Shown piece after piece: positions 33,903 to 43,112 of a DNA stretch of 64,000 bases. The DNA is from Planctomycetota bacterium (lineage in GTDB: Bacteria > Planctomycetota > SZUA-567 > H5-PLA8). The translations under genes were made by a program, and so were the position numbers. Location of the stretch: the NCBI GenBank assembly GCA_016200135.1, contig JACQFI010000091.1:1-64000 (forward strand), in the 5' to 3' direction. The first letter of the stretch is position 1, and each line of letters begins with the position of its first letter. The notes below the pieces were generated by a model. That model was not told the DNA's origin. It saw only the letters and a list, made by a program, of their open reading frames with translations, and did no database searches.

Positions 33903-34976
33903 GCCGTTCTTTGCCAGCGCCTCTTCGACGGCCTTTTCGGCCGCGGCGAAGAAGGCCTGCTTGGCCTCCGCCATGGGCAGCTTGAACGAACAGCCCGCGG
34001 CCTGGCGGTGCCCGCCTCCGCCGAACTGTTGCGCCAGCGCGCACGCGTCGATCTCGCGTATGGAGCGGATCGAGACCTTGGTCAGTTTGCCGGCTTCGAT
34101 CTCGTAAAAAAAGATCGCGAGCATCGCGCCCGCCAGCGCCCGCGGGATGCCGGGGAACTCCTGCGTCGCCTCCGGACCGGCGCCGGTCTCTGTGAAATCG
34201 CTGCGATGCAGCGTGATGGCGGCGATGTGGCCGCCGGAGCGCACTTCCAGGCTGCCGCGCGCGCGCGCTTCCAGCTTCAGTTCGGCCTCGGACTTGTTCA
34301 GGAAGATCCGCCGCCACGTGGCCTCGGGGTCCACGCCGGCTTCGACCAGTTCCGCCGCCATGCGCAGGATGCGCGCGGTCGTGTTCGAGTACGCGAACTG
34401 GCCGGTATCGGTGACGAGCGCCGTGTACAGCGCTTCGAGCGCCAGCGAGGGCACCGACCAGCCGCAGCAGGCCGCCAGGCGCCAGATCAGTTCGCCGGCG
34501 GCCGCGGCGGTGCTGTCCACCCAGTTGATCTCGCCGAAGTTCTCGTTCGAGATGTGGTGGTCGATGTTCACGATCGGCGCGTTGGGAAACATCTCGGGCT
34601 TGAGCGGACCCAGGCGGTCCAGGCCGGTGGAGTCGAGAATGATCAGCAGGTCGGCTTCGTACTTTTCGCCCGGTTTGCAGAAGCGTTGCAGGCCGGTGGA
34701 CTCGAGGAAGCGGAAGCGTTCCGGGATCGGATCGGCGAGATAGACCGTGACGTCCTTTTCCAGTTTGCGCAGGATCTCGCCCAGCGCCACCGTGCTGCCG
34801 ACGCAGTCGCCGTCGGGGCGCTCGTGCCCCACGATCGCAATTTTTTTCGCCGCTTCGATGCGCTCGCGGATCTCCTGAGAGATCGGGCGGTCCAGCGGGT
34901 CCCCGAGCTGCGGCAGCCGCCGCTCGGTGGCCCGGCGCGAGAGCCGGCTCGACTTGCGTGTTTCCACTTTAGCCAC
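33897..34976 (-). CDS. NrnA-like DHH/DHHA1 phosphoesterase
   Basis: A 359-residue enzyme of the bifunctional nanoRNase/3-prime-phosphoadenosine-phosphatase type. DHH domain: IVGHERPDGDCVGSTVALG, LLIILDSTGLDRLG, IVNIDHHISN and ALVTDTGQFAYSNT, all metal-binding motifs. DHHA1 domain: FGGGGHRQAAGC near the C-terminus binds the nucleotide. A basic N-terminal extension of about 40 residues is unusual. The start is GTG 34976, with GGGAGGAGG upstream. Cyclic dinucleotide phosphodiesterases share this fold and cannot be excluded. Confidence 0.9.
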   Translation of the reverse strand: MAKVETRKSSRLSRRATERRLPQLGDPLDRPISQEIRERIEAAKKIAIVGHERPDGDCVGSTVALGEILRKLEKDVTVYLADPIPERFRFLESTGLQRFCKPGEKYEADLLIILDSTGLDRLGPLKPEMFPNAPIVNIDHHISNENFGEINWVDSTAAAAGELIWRLAACCGWSVPSLALEALYTALVTDTGQFAYSNTTARILRMAAELVEAGVDPEATWRRIFLNKSEAELKLEARARGSLEVRSGGHIAAITLHRSDFTETGAGPEATQEFPGIPRALAGAMLAIFFYEIEAGKLTKVSIRSIREIDACALAQQFGGGGHRQAAGCSFKLPMAEAKQAFFAAAEKAVEEALAKNGQ

Positions 34977-35071
34977 CGCCTACGCCTCCTCCCGGGTGTT
35001 CATCCGTACACCGGGCATCGGGGCTCCGGCGCGGCTGTTATCGAGGCGCAGGAATACTACCGGAAGGGCGA

Positions 35072-36865
35072 TTACGGGCCGAATACATTTTGCTCGACGC
35101 CCTTGAAAGGATCGGCGGCGGCGGGCGCGGCAGCCGCTTCGCTGCGCTTTCGGCTGGGCAGGGGCACCAGCTTTTCGCCCCGGTCGAGCCGCGCGACCAG
35201 ATCGTTGAGCATCTTGCGCGTCTCGCCGGCCTGCGTGGCGATCACGCCCAGGCGTTCGGCGCGGTCAAGCGCGTCCAGCGCCGAGTCGAGGGTCTTATAA
35301 GTGGTGCCGATTTTCGCGGCCACTCGCGCCAGGCCCAGGTACGCCCGACCGTACTCGGGATCGGCCCGCGTAAGCCGCGCGAAGGATTCTTCGGCGCCTT
35401 CCCAATCCTCGAGCATAAAGCGCACCTCTGCCTGCCGGACCAGCGCGTAAGGCGCCAGCGGGTCGTAGAGCACGGCGGCGTCGAAGTGCGCGCAGGCCGC
35501 CTCCACTTCGCCCATCGCCATCCGGCACCAGCCCAGTTCCACGTGCGCGCGGGGAAGTTTCGGCCAGGCTTGCAAGGCGTCCTGAAAGTATTTCGCGGCT
35601 TCCTCTAGCTGCTTGACCGGCGTCTGCAGCTTCGCGGCTTCAATCTCCGCGGGGGACTTGGCCTCAAAGTATTTCTGCATGGCCGCGTCGAACGCCTTGC
35701 GCTCCAGCAGCGCCTCGCCCTTGCGCTTCACGCCCTCGTTGCAGTTCCAGTTCGCCTTGGCGAAACGCTGCCGCGCCTCGGCCGCCGCGCTAAGCTCGGC
35801 GTTCAGCGCCAAGAGCCGCTCGGCGATCAGGGGCTTGTTCTGGACATGCAGTTCGTGGGAGAGTCCGGCGAGGGCCTCGGTGAGCGCGCGCACGTCCTTG
35901 CCCTCGGCGTCCTGCGCGAGCGCGTCGAAGCGTTCGCTGAGGGGCTTGTCCTTGGTCTTGAATTCCTTGACGAGCGCCTCCAGGCGCGCTTGGGCGAGCT
36001 TGTGCAGATCGGGGTTCAATTCCCTCAGCAAAGCGCGCACGCGGCGCGCGGCCTGCTTGGCCTGCTCCGCGATGCCCGACGCATCGGCCGCGCCGGCCTT
36101 CTCGGCCACCTGGCGCGCCTGTCCGTAAGATGTCAGCGCGTCTTCGGGCTTGCCGGTCTGCTCCTGAATATAGCCCAGCGTATAAAACCCCAGCGACTGC
36201 TGTGCGGGGGTGACGCGCGCGCCCGCGGCCGTACCGTCGAGCCACGCCTTCAGGACCGGTTGCGCGGCGTCGGGTTCGCCTTGCGCGCAGAGCGCCACCG
36301 CGAGCGAGATGTTGTTCCGCGCGTCGCGGGGGTTGAGTTCCAGCGCATGGCGGTAGAGGTTCACCGCGCGCTCGCTTTGGCCGCCGCGTTCCATCAGGCC
36401 CGCGAGCATGCGCAGAAGATCGGCGCGCTCCTCGGCCTCAAAAGCATCCTTGGCCTTGGGGCTCATCAGCGCGCGCTCGAGCAGCGCCGCCGCCGCGCCG
36501 AAACGCCCGCGCCCGAGCAGGTACCGGCCGTACTCTTCCAGCGCAAGCGGGTGCTTCCGGTCCAGCGTGATGGCCTCGCGAAAAGCCGCTTCGGCGGCCT
36601 CGTAGTCCTTGCCTTGTTCGTTCAGGAGTTTCAGGTTGGCCTCGCCATTGCCGTGTTCGTCCAACAGGCCCGAGCGCGCCTGTTCGCCCAACTTATCGCC
36701 GCGCCGCCAAGCCTCGCGCGCGGCATCGATCTTCTTGGCCACTTCAGCGGGCGGCGCGGGATGGTAGGGCTCTTCCTCTTCCGTCTGCGCATAGGAAGCG
36801 GACGCCATCAGGCAGAGCACGGCCAGACCGGCCGCGCTCCGCGCACGCAGGCAGCGCGAAGGCAT
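35072..36865 (-). CDS. Exported TPR-repeat protein
   Basis: A 597-residue protein with a signal peptide (residues 1-27, LAVLCLMASASYAQ) and tetratricopeptide repeats throughout: EAAFREAITLDRKHPLALEE, AVNLYRHALELNPRDARNNI, KYFQDALQAWPKLPRAHVEL, ACAHFDAAVLYDPLAPYALV, SFARLTRADPEYGRAYLGLA. A central charged helical region (about 250-360) separates two TPR blocks. It is probably a periplasmic or membrane-associated scaffold. ATG 36865 is chosen for the signal peptide; the frame is open to 37006, and 36949 is an alternative. Confidence 0.78.
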   Translation of the reverse strand: MPSRCLRARSAAGLAVLCLMASASYAQTEEEEPYHPAPPAEVAKKIDAAREAWRRGDKLGEQARSGLLDEHGNGEANLKLLNEQGKDYEAAEAAFREAITLDRKHPLALEEYGRYLLGRGRFGAAAALLERALMSPKAKDAFEAEERADLLRMLAGLMERGGQSERAVNLYRHALELNPRDARNNISLAVALCAQGEPDAAQPVLKAWLDGTAAGARVTPAQQSLGFYTLGYIQEQTGKPEDALTSYGQARQVAEKAGAADASGIAEQAKQAARRVRALLRELNPDLHKLAQARLEALVKEFKTKDKPLSERFDALAQDAEGKDVRALTEALAGLSHELHVQNKPLIAERLLALNAELSAAAEARQRFAKANWNCNEGVKRKGEALLERKAFDAAMQKYFEAKSPAEIEAAKLQTPVKQLEEAAKYFQDALQAWPKLPRAHVELGWCRMAMGEVEAACAHFDAAVLYDPLAPYALVRQAEVRFMLEDWEGAEESFARLTRADPEYGRAYLGLARVAAKIGTTYKTLDSALDALDRAERLGVIATQAGETRKMLNDLVARLDRGEKLVPLPSRKRSEAAAAPAAADPFKGVEQNVFGP

Positions 36866-37022
36866 GGGCGCCGTAAATCGATGGGTGGGCAAACCGATAT
36901 GCACTTTTACAGACTCTAAGTATTGGTTAAGCATCGTCAAGGAAAGCATGGCGGCCTCGCGCTGGACATGCTGGCTGTACTTATTCAGACGCGCCGAACA
37001 GCTCAATCAGGGACAATCTTTC

Positions 37023-37994
37023 ATGCGCGACAAGCCGGTCGTACTTCTCGTCGAGCCGATCCACAGGCACTATCTCAAGCTGCTCGAATGCCGTTGCCGC
37101 ATCGTGCGTCCGAAGGGCTTCTCCGAGCACGAGATCGCCATAGCCGCGAAGGAGGCCGACGGCATCCTTATTCGCACCAAAGGCTGCGTGAGCGCCCGCG
37201 TCATCGCCGCCGCGCCAAAGTTGAAGGTGGTCGCGCGCCACGGCGTGGGCATCGACCACATCGACCTCGACGCCGCAGCCCGCGCCGGAGTCTGGGTGGT
37301 GTACACGCCCGCGGGCAGCCTCGACGCCGTCGCCGAACACACGTGGATGATGATCCTGGCGCTCGCCAAGCACGCCCGCGCAGGCGACGCGGCGATGCGC
37401 GTGGGCGATTACGAGTCCCGCGCACGCAACGAGTCCCTCCAGCTTCGAGGTAAGACGCTCGGCGTGCTGGGGCTCGGCCGCATCGGCGGACGCGTGGCCG
37501 AGATCGCCGCCCAAGGCTTTGGCATGCGCGTGCTCTACACCGACCTGCTGCGCTATCCCAAGAAGGAGCGCGCGACCGGGGCTAAGAGAGTCCCCTTCGC
37601 GAAGCTGCTCGCGCAGAGCGATGTCCTGACCGTCCACGTCCCGCTCACGAACAAGACCCGCGGAATGCTCGGCGCGCGGGAACTCGCGCGCATGAAACCT
37701 TCCGCGCTGCTGGTCAACTGCGCGCGCGGAGCGATCGTCGATACCCTGGCCGTCGCGCAGGCGCTCAAAAAGGAGCGCCTAGGCGGCGCGGGCATCGACG
37801 TCTTCGATCCGGAGGTCCCGCCACGCAGCCATCCGCTGCTGAAGTGCGACCGGGCGCTCTTAAGTCCCCACAATGCCGCGCAGACCGCCGAGGCGCGCTT
37901 CAACTATGCGGCGGTCGCGGAGGACCTCCTGCGGGTCCTCGACGGCAAACACCCGCGCTACCCTGCCAACCAGCCGCAACAAAAGCGCGGCTAA
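37023..37994 (+). CDS. D-isomer 2-hydroxyacid dehydrogenase
   Basis: A 323-residue NAD-dependent enzyme of the phosphoglycerate/lactate dehydrogenase group. VVARHGVGIDHIDLDAAARA, LGVLGLGRIGGRVAEIAA (NAD motif), VNCARGAIVDTLAV (catalytic Arg), GIDVFDPEVP (catalytic Glu) and LLSPHNAAQT (catalytic His) form a complete active site. There is no ACT regulatory domain, so it need not be SerA; substrate is open. AGGGA lies 8 nt upstream of ATG. The gene is divergent from the TPR gene. Confidence 0.92.
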   Translation: MRDKPVVLLVEPIHRHYLKLLECRCRIVRPKGFSEHEIAIAAKEADGILIRTKGCVSARVIAAAPKLKVVARHGVGIDHIDLDAAARAGVWVVYTPAGSLDAVAEHTWMMILALAKHARAGDAAMRVGDYESRARNESLQLRGKTLGVLGLGRIGGRVAEIAAQGFGMRVLYTDLLRYPKKERATGAKRVPFAKLLAQSDVLTVHVPLTNKTRGMLGARELARMKPSALLVNCARGAIVDTLAVAQALKKERLGGAGIDVFDPEVPPRSHPLLKCDRALLSPHNAAQTAEARFNYAAVAEDLLRVLDGKHPRYPANQPQQKRG

Positions 37995-38133
37995 AGGCGT
38001 CTAGTTCTTATAAGGGAGCGGCCTAGAAAAGCCGATATCTCCTTGAAAGAGTTAGGGTTGCGCTCTGCGCGCCAGAAGAGCAGTGACTTTGCCCATGGGG
38101 CCATGTTAGTATAAGTACAGGCGGGGATAATCT

Positions 38134-38874
38134 ATGCGAACGATGACCTTGAAGACCTCAGGCAAGCCCGCTCGCGGCTTCACCCTCATCGAACTCCTCG
38201 TTGTCATCGCCATCATCGCCGTGCTGGCCGGCCTGATCCTGCCGGTGCTGGCCGAATCCCGCCGCCGCGCCAATATCGTAAAGTGCCAGACGCAGCTATC
38301 GCAGTTCCATAAAGGCATCGTGATCTGGAACGACACTCACGACCGCTTTAGCGAACGCTACCCCGACCGCCTCGGCACCATGATGTACGACCGCGAGATT
38401 CCCGATGCGCGCGCCTTCCTCTGCCCGCTCGATCCCACGCTGGGCCACGAAGGCGGCAAGCCCAAGTCCTGCGCCTCGCAATATCCCGAGACCGACGAGG
38501 GCCCCAGCATCAACAGCCTGCCGTCCGACCATCCGTACAGTTCGTACCTCTATGAGTTCAACGGCGCAAAGTGTTCCTGGTGGAGCGGCGGGACGACCGT
38601 AAGCGGCGTAAACGTGGACCGCAACGGCGACGGCAGCGTGAGCTGGCAGGAGGCGAAGTTCTACCAGCAGAAGTACGGCGACTCGTTCCTGTACGGCACG
38701 GGCTACGACGGCGAATACCCCCGCACCTGGTTCCCCGTCGTCCGCTGCTTCTGGCACGCCAAGAATCCCGACCTCACCTCCGAGACCGAGATCATGAACG
38801 TCGCCATGGACGGCAACTTCTTCCCCTCCGGCCCCAAGTGGGAGCTCGAGGCCCTCAAGAACATCCCCAAGTAA
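38134..38874 (+). CDS. Type II secretion-like pseudopilin with EF-hand loop
   Basis: A 246-residue prepilin-like protein. RGFTLIELLVVIAIIAVLAG (residues 14-33) is a textbook class III signal, cleaved between Gly15 and Phe16 by prepilin peptidase. The globular part has several Cys and a perfect EF-hand calcium loop D162-R-N-G-D-G-S-V-S-W-Q-E173. It ends with VAMDGNFFPSGP, resembling the H-X9-DG-type tails of planctomycete pseudopilins. Such proteins are numerous in Planctomycetes and Verrucomicrobia. No gsp genes are near. Confidence 0.85.
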   Translation: MRTMTLKTSGKPARGFTLIELLVVIAIIAVLAGLILPVLAESRRRANIVKCQTQLSQFHKGIVIWNDTHDRFSERYPDRLGTMMYDREIPDARAFLCPLDPTLGHEGGKPKSCASQYPETDEGPSINSLPSDHPYSSYLYEFNGAKCSWWSGGTTVSGVNVDRNGDGSVSWQEAKFYQQKYGDSFLYGTGYDGEYPRTWFPVVRCFWHAKNPDLTSETEIMNVAMDGNFFPSGPKWELEALKNIPK

Positions 38875-38961
38875 GCGCTCTGCTTTTCGCACTCAAACCT
38901 AAAGTCATTTCTAGTCAAGGGCTGCCGTTCGCCGGTGCTTTCCGTTGCGCGCCCGCGCTCA

Positions 38962-40950
38962 ATGGCCGATGATAGGCGCACGATGGCGGACGAACGCGGC
39001 TCCCCACCCTCCAGGCTGGACCCCGGCGAGGAACTCGCCCGGCGCGACGAACTCTCCGAGCGCCTCGCGTGGCTCATCAACCTGCGCTGGATCGCGCTCG
39101 CCGGCGTCTTCGTCGCCCTGCTTCTCGCGCGCTACTTCCAGATCCTCGAAAAAGTATGGCCGCTCTGCGGCATCGCCAGCCTGATGGCCGTGCTCAATCT
39201 GGGCTTCTCCGGCCTGCACCGCGCCTACGCCGGCCGCACCCTGCGCGCGGTGACCGCCGAAGCCCTGTTGCAGATCGCCGTGGACGTGATCGGCCTGGGA
39301 ATGCTCGTTCACTATGCGGGCGGACTCTCGAATCCGTTCGTGCTCTACTTCACCTTTCACGTCGTCATCGCCTCGATCCTGCTCGACCGGCGCCAGGCCT
39401 ACGTCGTCGCGGCGCTCACGACGCTCGTGGTCGCCTTCCTGGCCCTGGCGGAACAGATTCCCGGCTTCGAAGCCCGGCCGCTGCACGGCGCATTCGAGGG
39501 TCCGGACGGCTCTTCGCTGGAACGGCTGGGCCTCGTCTTCGTCATCGGCACGACGCAGATCTTCTCCGCGTACTTCGTGACCACCATTGTCGAACGGCTG
39601 CGCGGGCGCAACCGCGACGTCCGCCGCTTGAACGCGGACCTTGCCGACCGCGTCGAACGCCTCGCTTCCGCCGAGAAGAAACTGCAGGCCGAGCACGCCC
39701 GCGCCCGCGCGATCCTCGATTGCATGGACGAAGGCGTCGTCGTCGTGGACCTCACCGGCAAGGTGCTCCTGGCCAATACCGCCGGCATGCAGAACGTCGT
39801 CGTGACGCTCGACGACACCTTCCAGCGCGCGGACGTGCTGCTCGAGAGCGCCGCCCTGGCCGCAGTGCCTGCGAGCGGCGAGCCCGCAAAAAACGTTTCT
39901 GCGGCCACGCCAGCCGACGCGCACGCATGCCTGACTGAGACGCTCACGAAGGGCGGCATGTTGAGCCCCGAGGCGCTCGCGCTGCTCGGTGCCGACCCGC
40001 CCAAGCCCGCGCGTCCGGTCAAGCTCAAGCCGCCGCCCGCGCCGGCGCGTGTCGAGATCCAGCGCGCGGGGCGGCGCTTCGAGAATACTGTCAGCGGCGT
40101 GCATACCGACTCGGGCGAGACCCTCGGCCTCGTGGTCGTCTCGCGCGACATCACCGAACGCACGCAGCTCGAGCGCCAAGTTCTGCACGCGGAAAAGCTG
40201 CACGCCGTCGGCAGCCTCGCCGCGGGCGTCGCGCACGAACTCAACACGCCCCTCGGCACGATCCTCGGCTACGCGCAGATGCTGCTCGAAGACCCCGCCG
40301 CGCCTCAAGCACGCAAGGACCTCTCGGCCATCGAGTCCCAGGCGCGGCGCTGCAAGGGCATTGTTCAGGGACTGCTCGATTTCGCGCGCAAGTCCGGCGG
40401 TGGAAGGGAAACCGTGCGCGTCAGCGCGCTCATGGCCAAGACCGCCGAGTTGACCCGGCATTCGCTCGAGATGCGCGGTATCGCGCTCGAACTGGATTCG
40501 GCGGAGCTCGCCCGCGCGCCCGGTGGCGAACCGGAGGTCTCGGTCGTACCGCAGGAGATCGAGCAGGTACTCGTGAACCTGATCACCAACGCGGCCGACG
40601 CGATCGAGAGCCTGTCCGAGACCGAGCGCAAGCTGCGCGGCGGCGGCTGCGTGCGGCTGCTGTCCGCCGCTTCGGGCGCCGGCGTGCGCATCGCCGTGGA
40701 AGACAACGGCCCCGGCGTGCCGGAGGCGATTCGCGGCGAGATCTTCGAACCGTTCTTCACCACCAAGGCCGCGGGCAAGGGCACGGGCCTGGGCCTCTCC
40801 ATCGCGCACCGCATCCTCGAGGACCACGGCGGAACCCTGGAACTCGCCGCCCGCGCTGCCGGCCAACCCGGCTCGCGCTTCGAACTGCACCTGCCCGCGG
40901 CCGGAAAAGCCGCCGGCCGGTTGGAAGCGCAGGCCACCGCGGCGCGCTGA
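38962..40950 (+). CDS. Orphan membrane sensor histidine kinase
   Basis: A 662-residue kinase. Six hydrophobic helices (about 40-215) form a membrane sensor. A coiled coil (about 215-245) leads to a PAS-like domain (ILDCMDEGVVVVDLTGKVLL, then SRDITERTQLERQ) with an Ala/Pro-rich insertion. HisKA carries the phospho-acceptor in SLAAGVAHELNTPLGTILGY. The ATPase domain has VLVNLITNAADAI (N box), VEDNGPGVP (G1), FEPFFTT (F) and GKGTGLGLSIAH (G2). No response regulator lies nearby. ATG 38962 or 38983 could be the start; GTG 38935 is less likely. Confidence 0.92.
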   Translation: MADDRRTMADERGSPPSRLDPGEELARRDELSERLAWLINLRWIALAGVFVALLLARYFQILEKVWPLCGIASLMAVLNLGFSGLHRAYAGRTLRAVTAEALLQIAVDVIGLGMLVHYAGGLSNPFVLYFTFHVVIASILLDRRQAYVVAALTTLVVAFLALAEQIPGFEARPLHGAFEGPDGSSLERLGLVFVIGTTQIFSAYFVTTIVERLRGRNRDVRRLNADLADRVERLASAEKKLQAEHARARAILDCMDEGVVVVDLTGKVLLANTAGMQNVVVTLDDTFQRADVLLESAALAAVPASGEPAKNVSAATPADAHACLTETLTKGGMLSPEALALLGADPPKPARPVKLKPPPAPARVEIQRAGRRFENTVSGVHTDSGETLGLVVVSRDITERTQLERQVLHAEKLHAVGSLAAGVAHELNTPLGTILGYAQMLLEDPAAPQARKDLSAIESQARRCKGIVQGLLDFARKSGGGRETVRVSALMAKTAELTRHSLEMRGIALELDSAELARAPGGEPEVSVVPQEIEQVLVNLITNAADAIESLSETERKLRGGGCVRLLSAASGAGVRIAVEDNGPGVPEAIRGEIFEPFFTTKAAGKGTGLGLSIAHRILEDHGGTLELAARAAGQPGSRFELHLPAAGKAAGRLEAQATAAR

Positions 40951-40965
40951 GCTCATTTGCGAACC

Positions 40966-41050
40966 GTGGCAGCCGGCTTCAGCCGGCTAAAGACCGGCTC
41001 TAGGGTGTAGGGTGGCCTTGGTCCACCAGATAAATCCGGTAGCCGGCAAC
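40966..41050. repeat. Intergenic repeat, AGCCGGCT phrase
   Basis: The self-complementary octamer AGCCGGCT occurs twice in tandem inverted form (AGCCGGCTTCAGCCGGCT, 40971-40988). GACCGGCTCT follows, then TAGGGTGGCCTTGGTCCACC (about 41008-41027), which holds a second inverted pair, and CCGGTAGCCGGC. It fills the gap between the convergent histidine kinase and recO genes and could terminate both. Confidence 0.7.
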
Positions 41051-41062
41051 AGACAAGTATAT

Positions 41063-41998
41063 TTAATGCGGGCGCGGGCCCATCGCGTAGACCGCGCGCG
41101 CCGCGGCGCGCAGCGTGCGCAGGTCGCGCTCGAGCGCGCCGTGCACGAGCACGATCAGCGCGCGCGCGAGCGCCTCCGCCGCGGCCCGCGAGAGCTTCAC
41201 CGACTTGGCCGTGCGTTTCACGTAATCCAGCGCGCCCAGGCTCTCCGGCGTGAGCCACACGCCGCGCACGGCTTCAGGTCCCGCGGCGGCCAGCCGCGCG
41301 AGTTCGCGCTTGGTCGCCGGCGGCGCGGCGCCGACGGGCAGATTGTTGAGCGCTTCTTCAGCGAGGCACGTCTCGCAATCGAGGCCCTCGTGGCTGAGCC
41401 GCGCGAGCTCCCGCGAGCGCGGTTCGTTGCTCTTCGCGTCCTGCACCAGCTTTTTGCCGCAGCGCGAACAGCGCCGCAGATCCGGCAGCAGCCCCGCGAG
41501 CTTCAGCGCGTGCAGCGTGAATGCGAGCAGGATCGGCCCCGCGGTCGTGGCTTCGGGCAGACGCTCGAGCGCGCGCGCGGCCTCGGAGAAGAGATCGAAG
41601 AGTGCCGCGTGGGCGTCCGTTTCTTCCGCCGCATCGCGATGAGGATGACCTTCCGCGTGCGCGCTCCCGGCGGTCTCGCGCGTGAGCGCCTCCGTCAACT
41701 CGCAGAGAAAGCTCGCCGCGGCGAGGCGCTCGGGCGAACGGCCCAGGCCCGGAGTGCGCTCGCGCTCGCTCCATTCCTTGAAGATCCACAGGTGCTCGTC
41801 GCGCTGCGGGTAGACGAGAATCTCGCCCAGCGCTAGCAGGTCGAACCCGCCCTCGAAGCCCTTTCTGTGGAAGCGCCGCGAGCCCTTGGCCAGCACGCGC
41901 ATCTGGCCCAGCCTGCGGCCAAGCAGCACGAGCACCTGACTCGTGTTGCCCTGCTCAAAGACGCGCAGGATCCGGGCCTCGTCTTTCAGAATTGGCAT
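41063..41998 (-). CDS. recO: DNA repair protein RecO
   Basis: A 311-residue RecFOR-pathway protein that anneals strands and loads RecA on gapped DNA. The N-terminal OB fold (about 1-85) has ILRVFEQGNTSQVLVLLGRR and RVLAKGSRRFHRK. The helical domain carries FTLHALKLAGLLPDL and a four-Cys zinc finger (CSRCGKKL ... CETCLAEE). The start is ATG 41998; the frame continues upstream, but only through the 42045-42141 repeat, which would give a Pro/Gly-rich artefact. Length is longer than the usual 240-260 residues owing to insertions in the helical domain. Confidence 0.88.
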   Translation of the reverse strand: MPILKDEARILRVFEQGNTSQVLVLLGRRLGQMRVLAKGSRRFHRKGFEGGFDLLALGEILVYPQRDEHLWIFKEWSERERTPGLGRSPERLAAASFLCELTEALTRETAGSAHAEGHPHRDAAEETDAHAALFDLFSEAARALERLPEATTAGPILLAFTLHALKLAGLLPDLRRCSRCGKKLVQDAKSNEPRSRELARLSHEGLDCETCLAEEALNNLPVGAAPPATKRELARLAAAGPEAVRGVWLTPESLGALDYVKRTAKSVKLSRAAAEALARALIVLVHGALERDLRTLRAAARAVYAMGPRPH

Positions 41999-42044
41999 GG
42001 CACGCTCGCGGAAAACCTGGTGTAGCGGCTCGAAGTTCGGGAAG

Positions 42045-42141
42045 TCCCCCCTCCCCCCTTGCGGGGGAGGGCCGGGGAGGGGGGAAGCCGTGGGTTCATC
42101 GTCCCCCCACCCTACCCTCTCCCTCAAGGGGAGAGGAGAAA
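42045..42141. repeat. Double hairpin repeat, family F (CCCTCCCC phrase)
   Basis: Two adjoining hairpins, CCCCCTTGCGGGGG-centred (42045-42083) and CCCTCAAGGGGAGAGG-centred (42103-42137), are made of the same C-rich phrase. It sits between the methyltransferase and recO genes, just upstream of recO, and partly falls in the extended recO frame. A relative lies inside the coding sequence at 56544-56585. Confidence 0.8.
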
Positions 42142-42167
42142 AACGTCAACACGTGGGAGCCTCTGAA

Positions 42168-43031
42168 CTATTTTTCATTCGCCGCACTCGAGACCTTGTC
42201 TGAATTCTTTTCTCTCAATTCATCGAGCATCTTTTGCGATTCTTCGCGTGTGGGCAGCGGTTCGCCCTTTTTCCACGGCGGCAGTTCCAGATTCAGCGGC
42301 CGGCGCGCGACGGCCACGAGCGAGCCGCCAATCGGCAGCGGCATCAGCCGCAGGAGATGCCGCTCGAACGAGAAGACCGTCTCGAGCACCTTCGCCGCCG
42401 CGCCGGTGCCGCCCTGGAGGTCGCGCGCGGACCAGGTCTTCGGGCGCAGGACCATGCGCGCCGCGCCCATCAGCGGCAGCAGCAGAAAATTCATGTACGA
42501 GAGCTTCTCGATCTCGAAGCCCAGCCAATTCAGCTTACGCAGCAGGTCGCCGCGGTGGTAGCGCCGGAAGTGGTGGTGCTCGACGTCGTGGTAACTCCAG
42601 AGCCACTGCAGCGCGGGCACAGTCAAACAAAAGGTCCCGCCGGGCTTGAGAATTCGGATCACCCGCTGTAGCGCGCCGACGTCATCTTCGACGTGTTCGA
42701 GCACGTCCAGCATCACCACCAGGTCGAACGTCTTGTCCTCGTACGGCAGCTTGTCCGGCAGCCAGACCTCATCGAGCCGCCCGGTGAATCCCTGCCGGCA
42801 GTACGCGAGCGCTTTCTCGGACGGATCGGCGCCCCAGACCTCGCCGTACGCTTGGAGAACCTTGAGGTTGTTGCCCACGCCGCAGCCGAGGTCGAGCACG
42901 CGCGCGCCGGGGTGGTCCTTGGCGCTGCCGTACATGCGGTCGAGCAGCGAGCGCACGATCACCTGCCGCCCGCGGAACCACCAATGCCGGTCCGCGTGCC
43001 GATGAATGGCGTCGAAGAGTTCTTCTTCCAT
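42168..43031 (-). CDS. Class I SAM methyltransferase, glycan-locus type
   Basis: A 287-residue methyltransferase. The N-terminal HADRHWWFRGRQVIVRSLLD is typical of methyltransferases seen in polysaccharide loci. Motif I is RVLDLGCGVGNNLKVL, with VWGADPSEKALAYC, FDLVVMLDVLEHVEDD and KPGGTFCLTVPALQWLWSYH. A hydrophobic helix pair near 195-215 (MNFLLLPLMGAARM) suggests membrane association. It may share a pathway with the GT2 enzyme at 43571-44353, separated by an HNH insertion (inference). ATG 43031 is preferred over an upstream start. Confidence 0.88.
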   Translation of the reverse strand: MEEELFDAIHRHADRHWWFRGRQVIVRSLLDRMYGSAKDHPGARVLDLGCGVGNNLKVLQAYGEVWGADPSEKALAYCRQGFTGRLDEVWLPDKLPYEDKTFDLVVMLDVLEHVEDDVGALQRVIRILKPGGTFCLTVPALQWLWSYHDVEHHHFRRYHRGDLLRKLNWLGFEIEKLSYMNFLLLPLMGAARMVLRPKTWSARDLQGGTGAAAKVLETVFSFERHLLRLMPLPIGGSLVAVARRPLNLELPPWKKGEPLPTREESQKMLDELREKNSDKVSSAANEK

Positions 43032-43112
43032 CGTGGGGAAAGTATCCCGCAAAGCTCGGCGCGTAAACGTCGAATCGCGAAGGGAGCGGATGCACCGCAA
43101 TATTATGCTAAA

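Noticed and set aside
38959..40956. Long minus-strand open frame opposite the histidine kinase gene
   Set aside because: It is a mirror of the kinase coding sequence; no start signal or motif, and the plus-strand kinase motifs are complete.
42045..42127. N-terminal extension of RecO
   Set aside because: The 43 extra codons fall in a repeat and read as Pro/Gly-rich text; conserved RecO sequence begins at ATG 41998.
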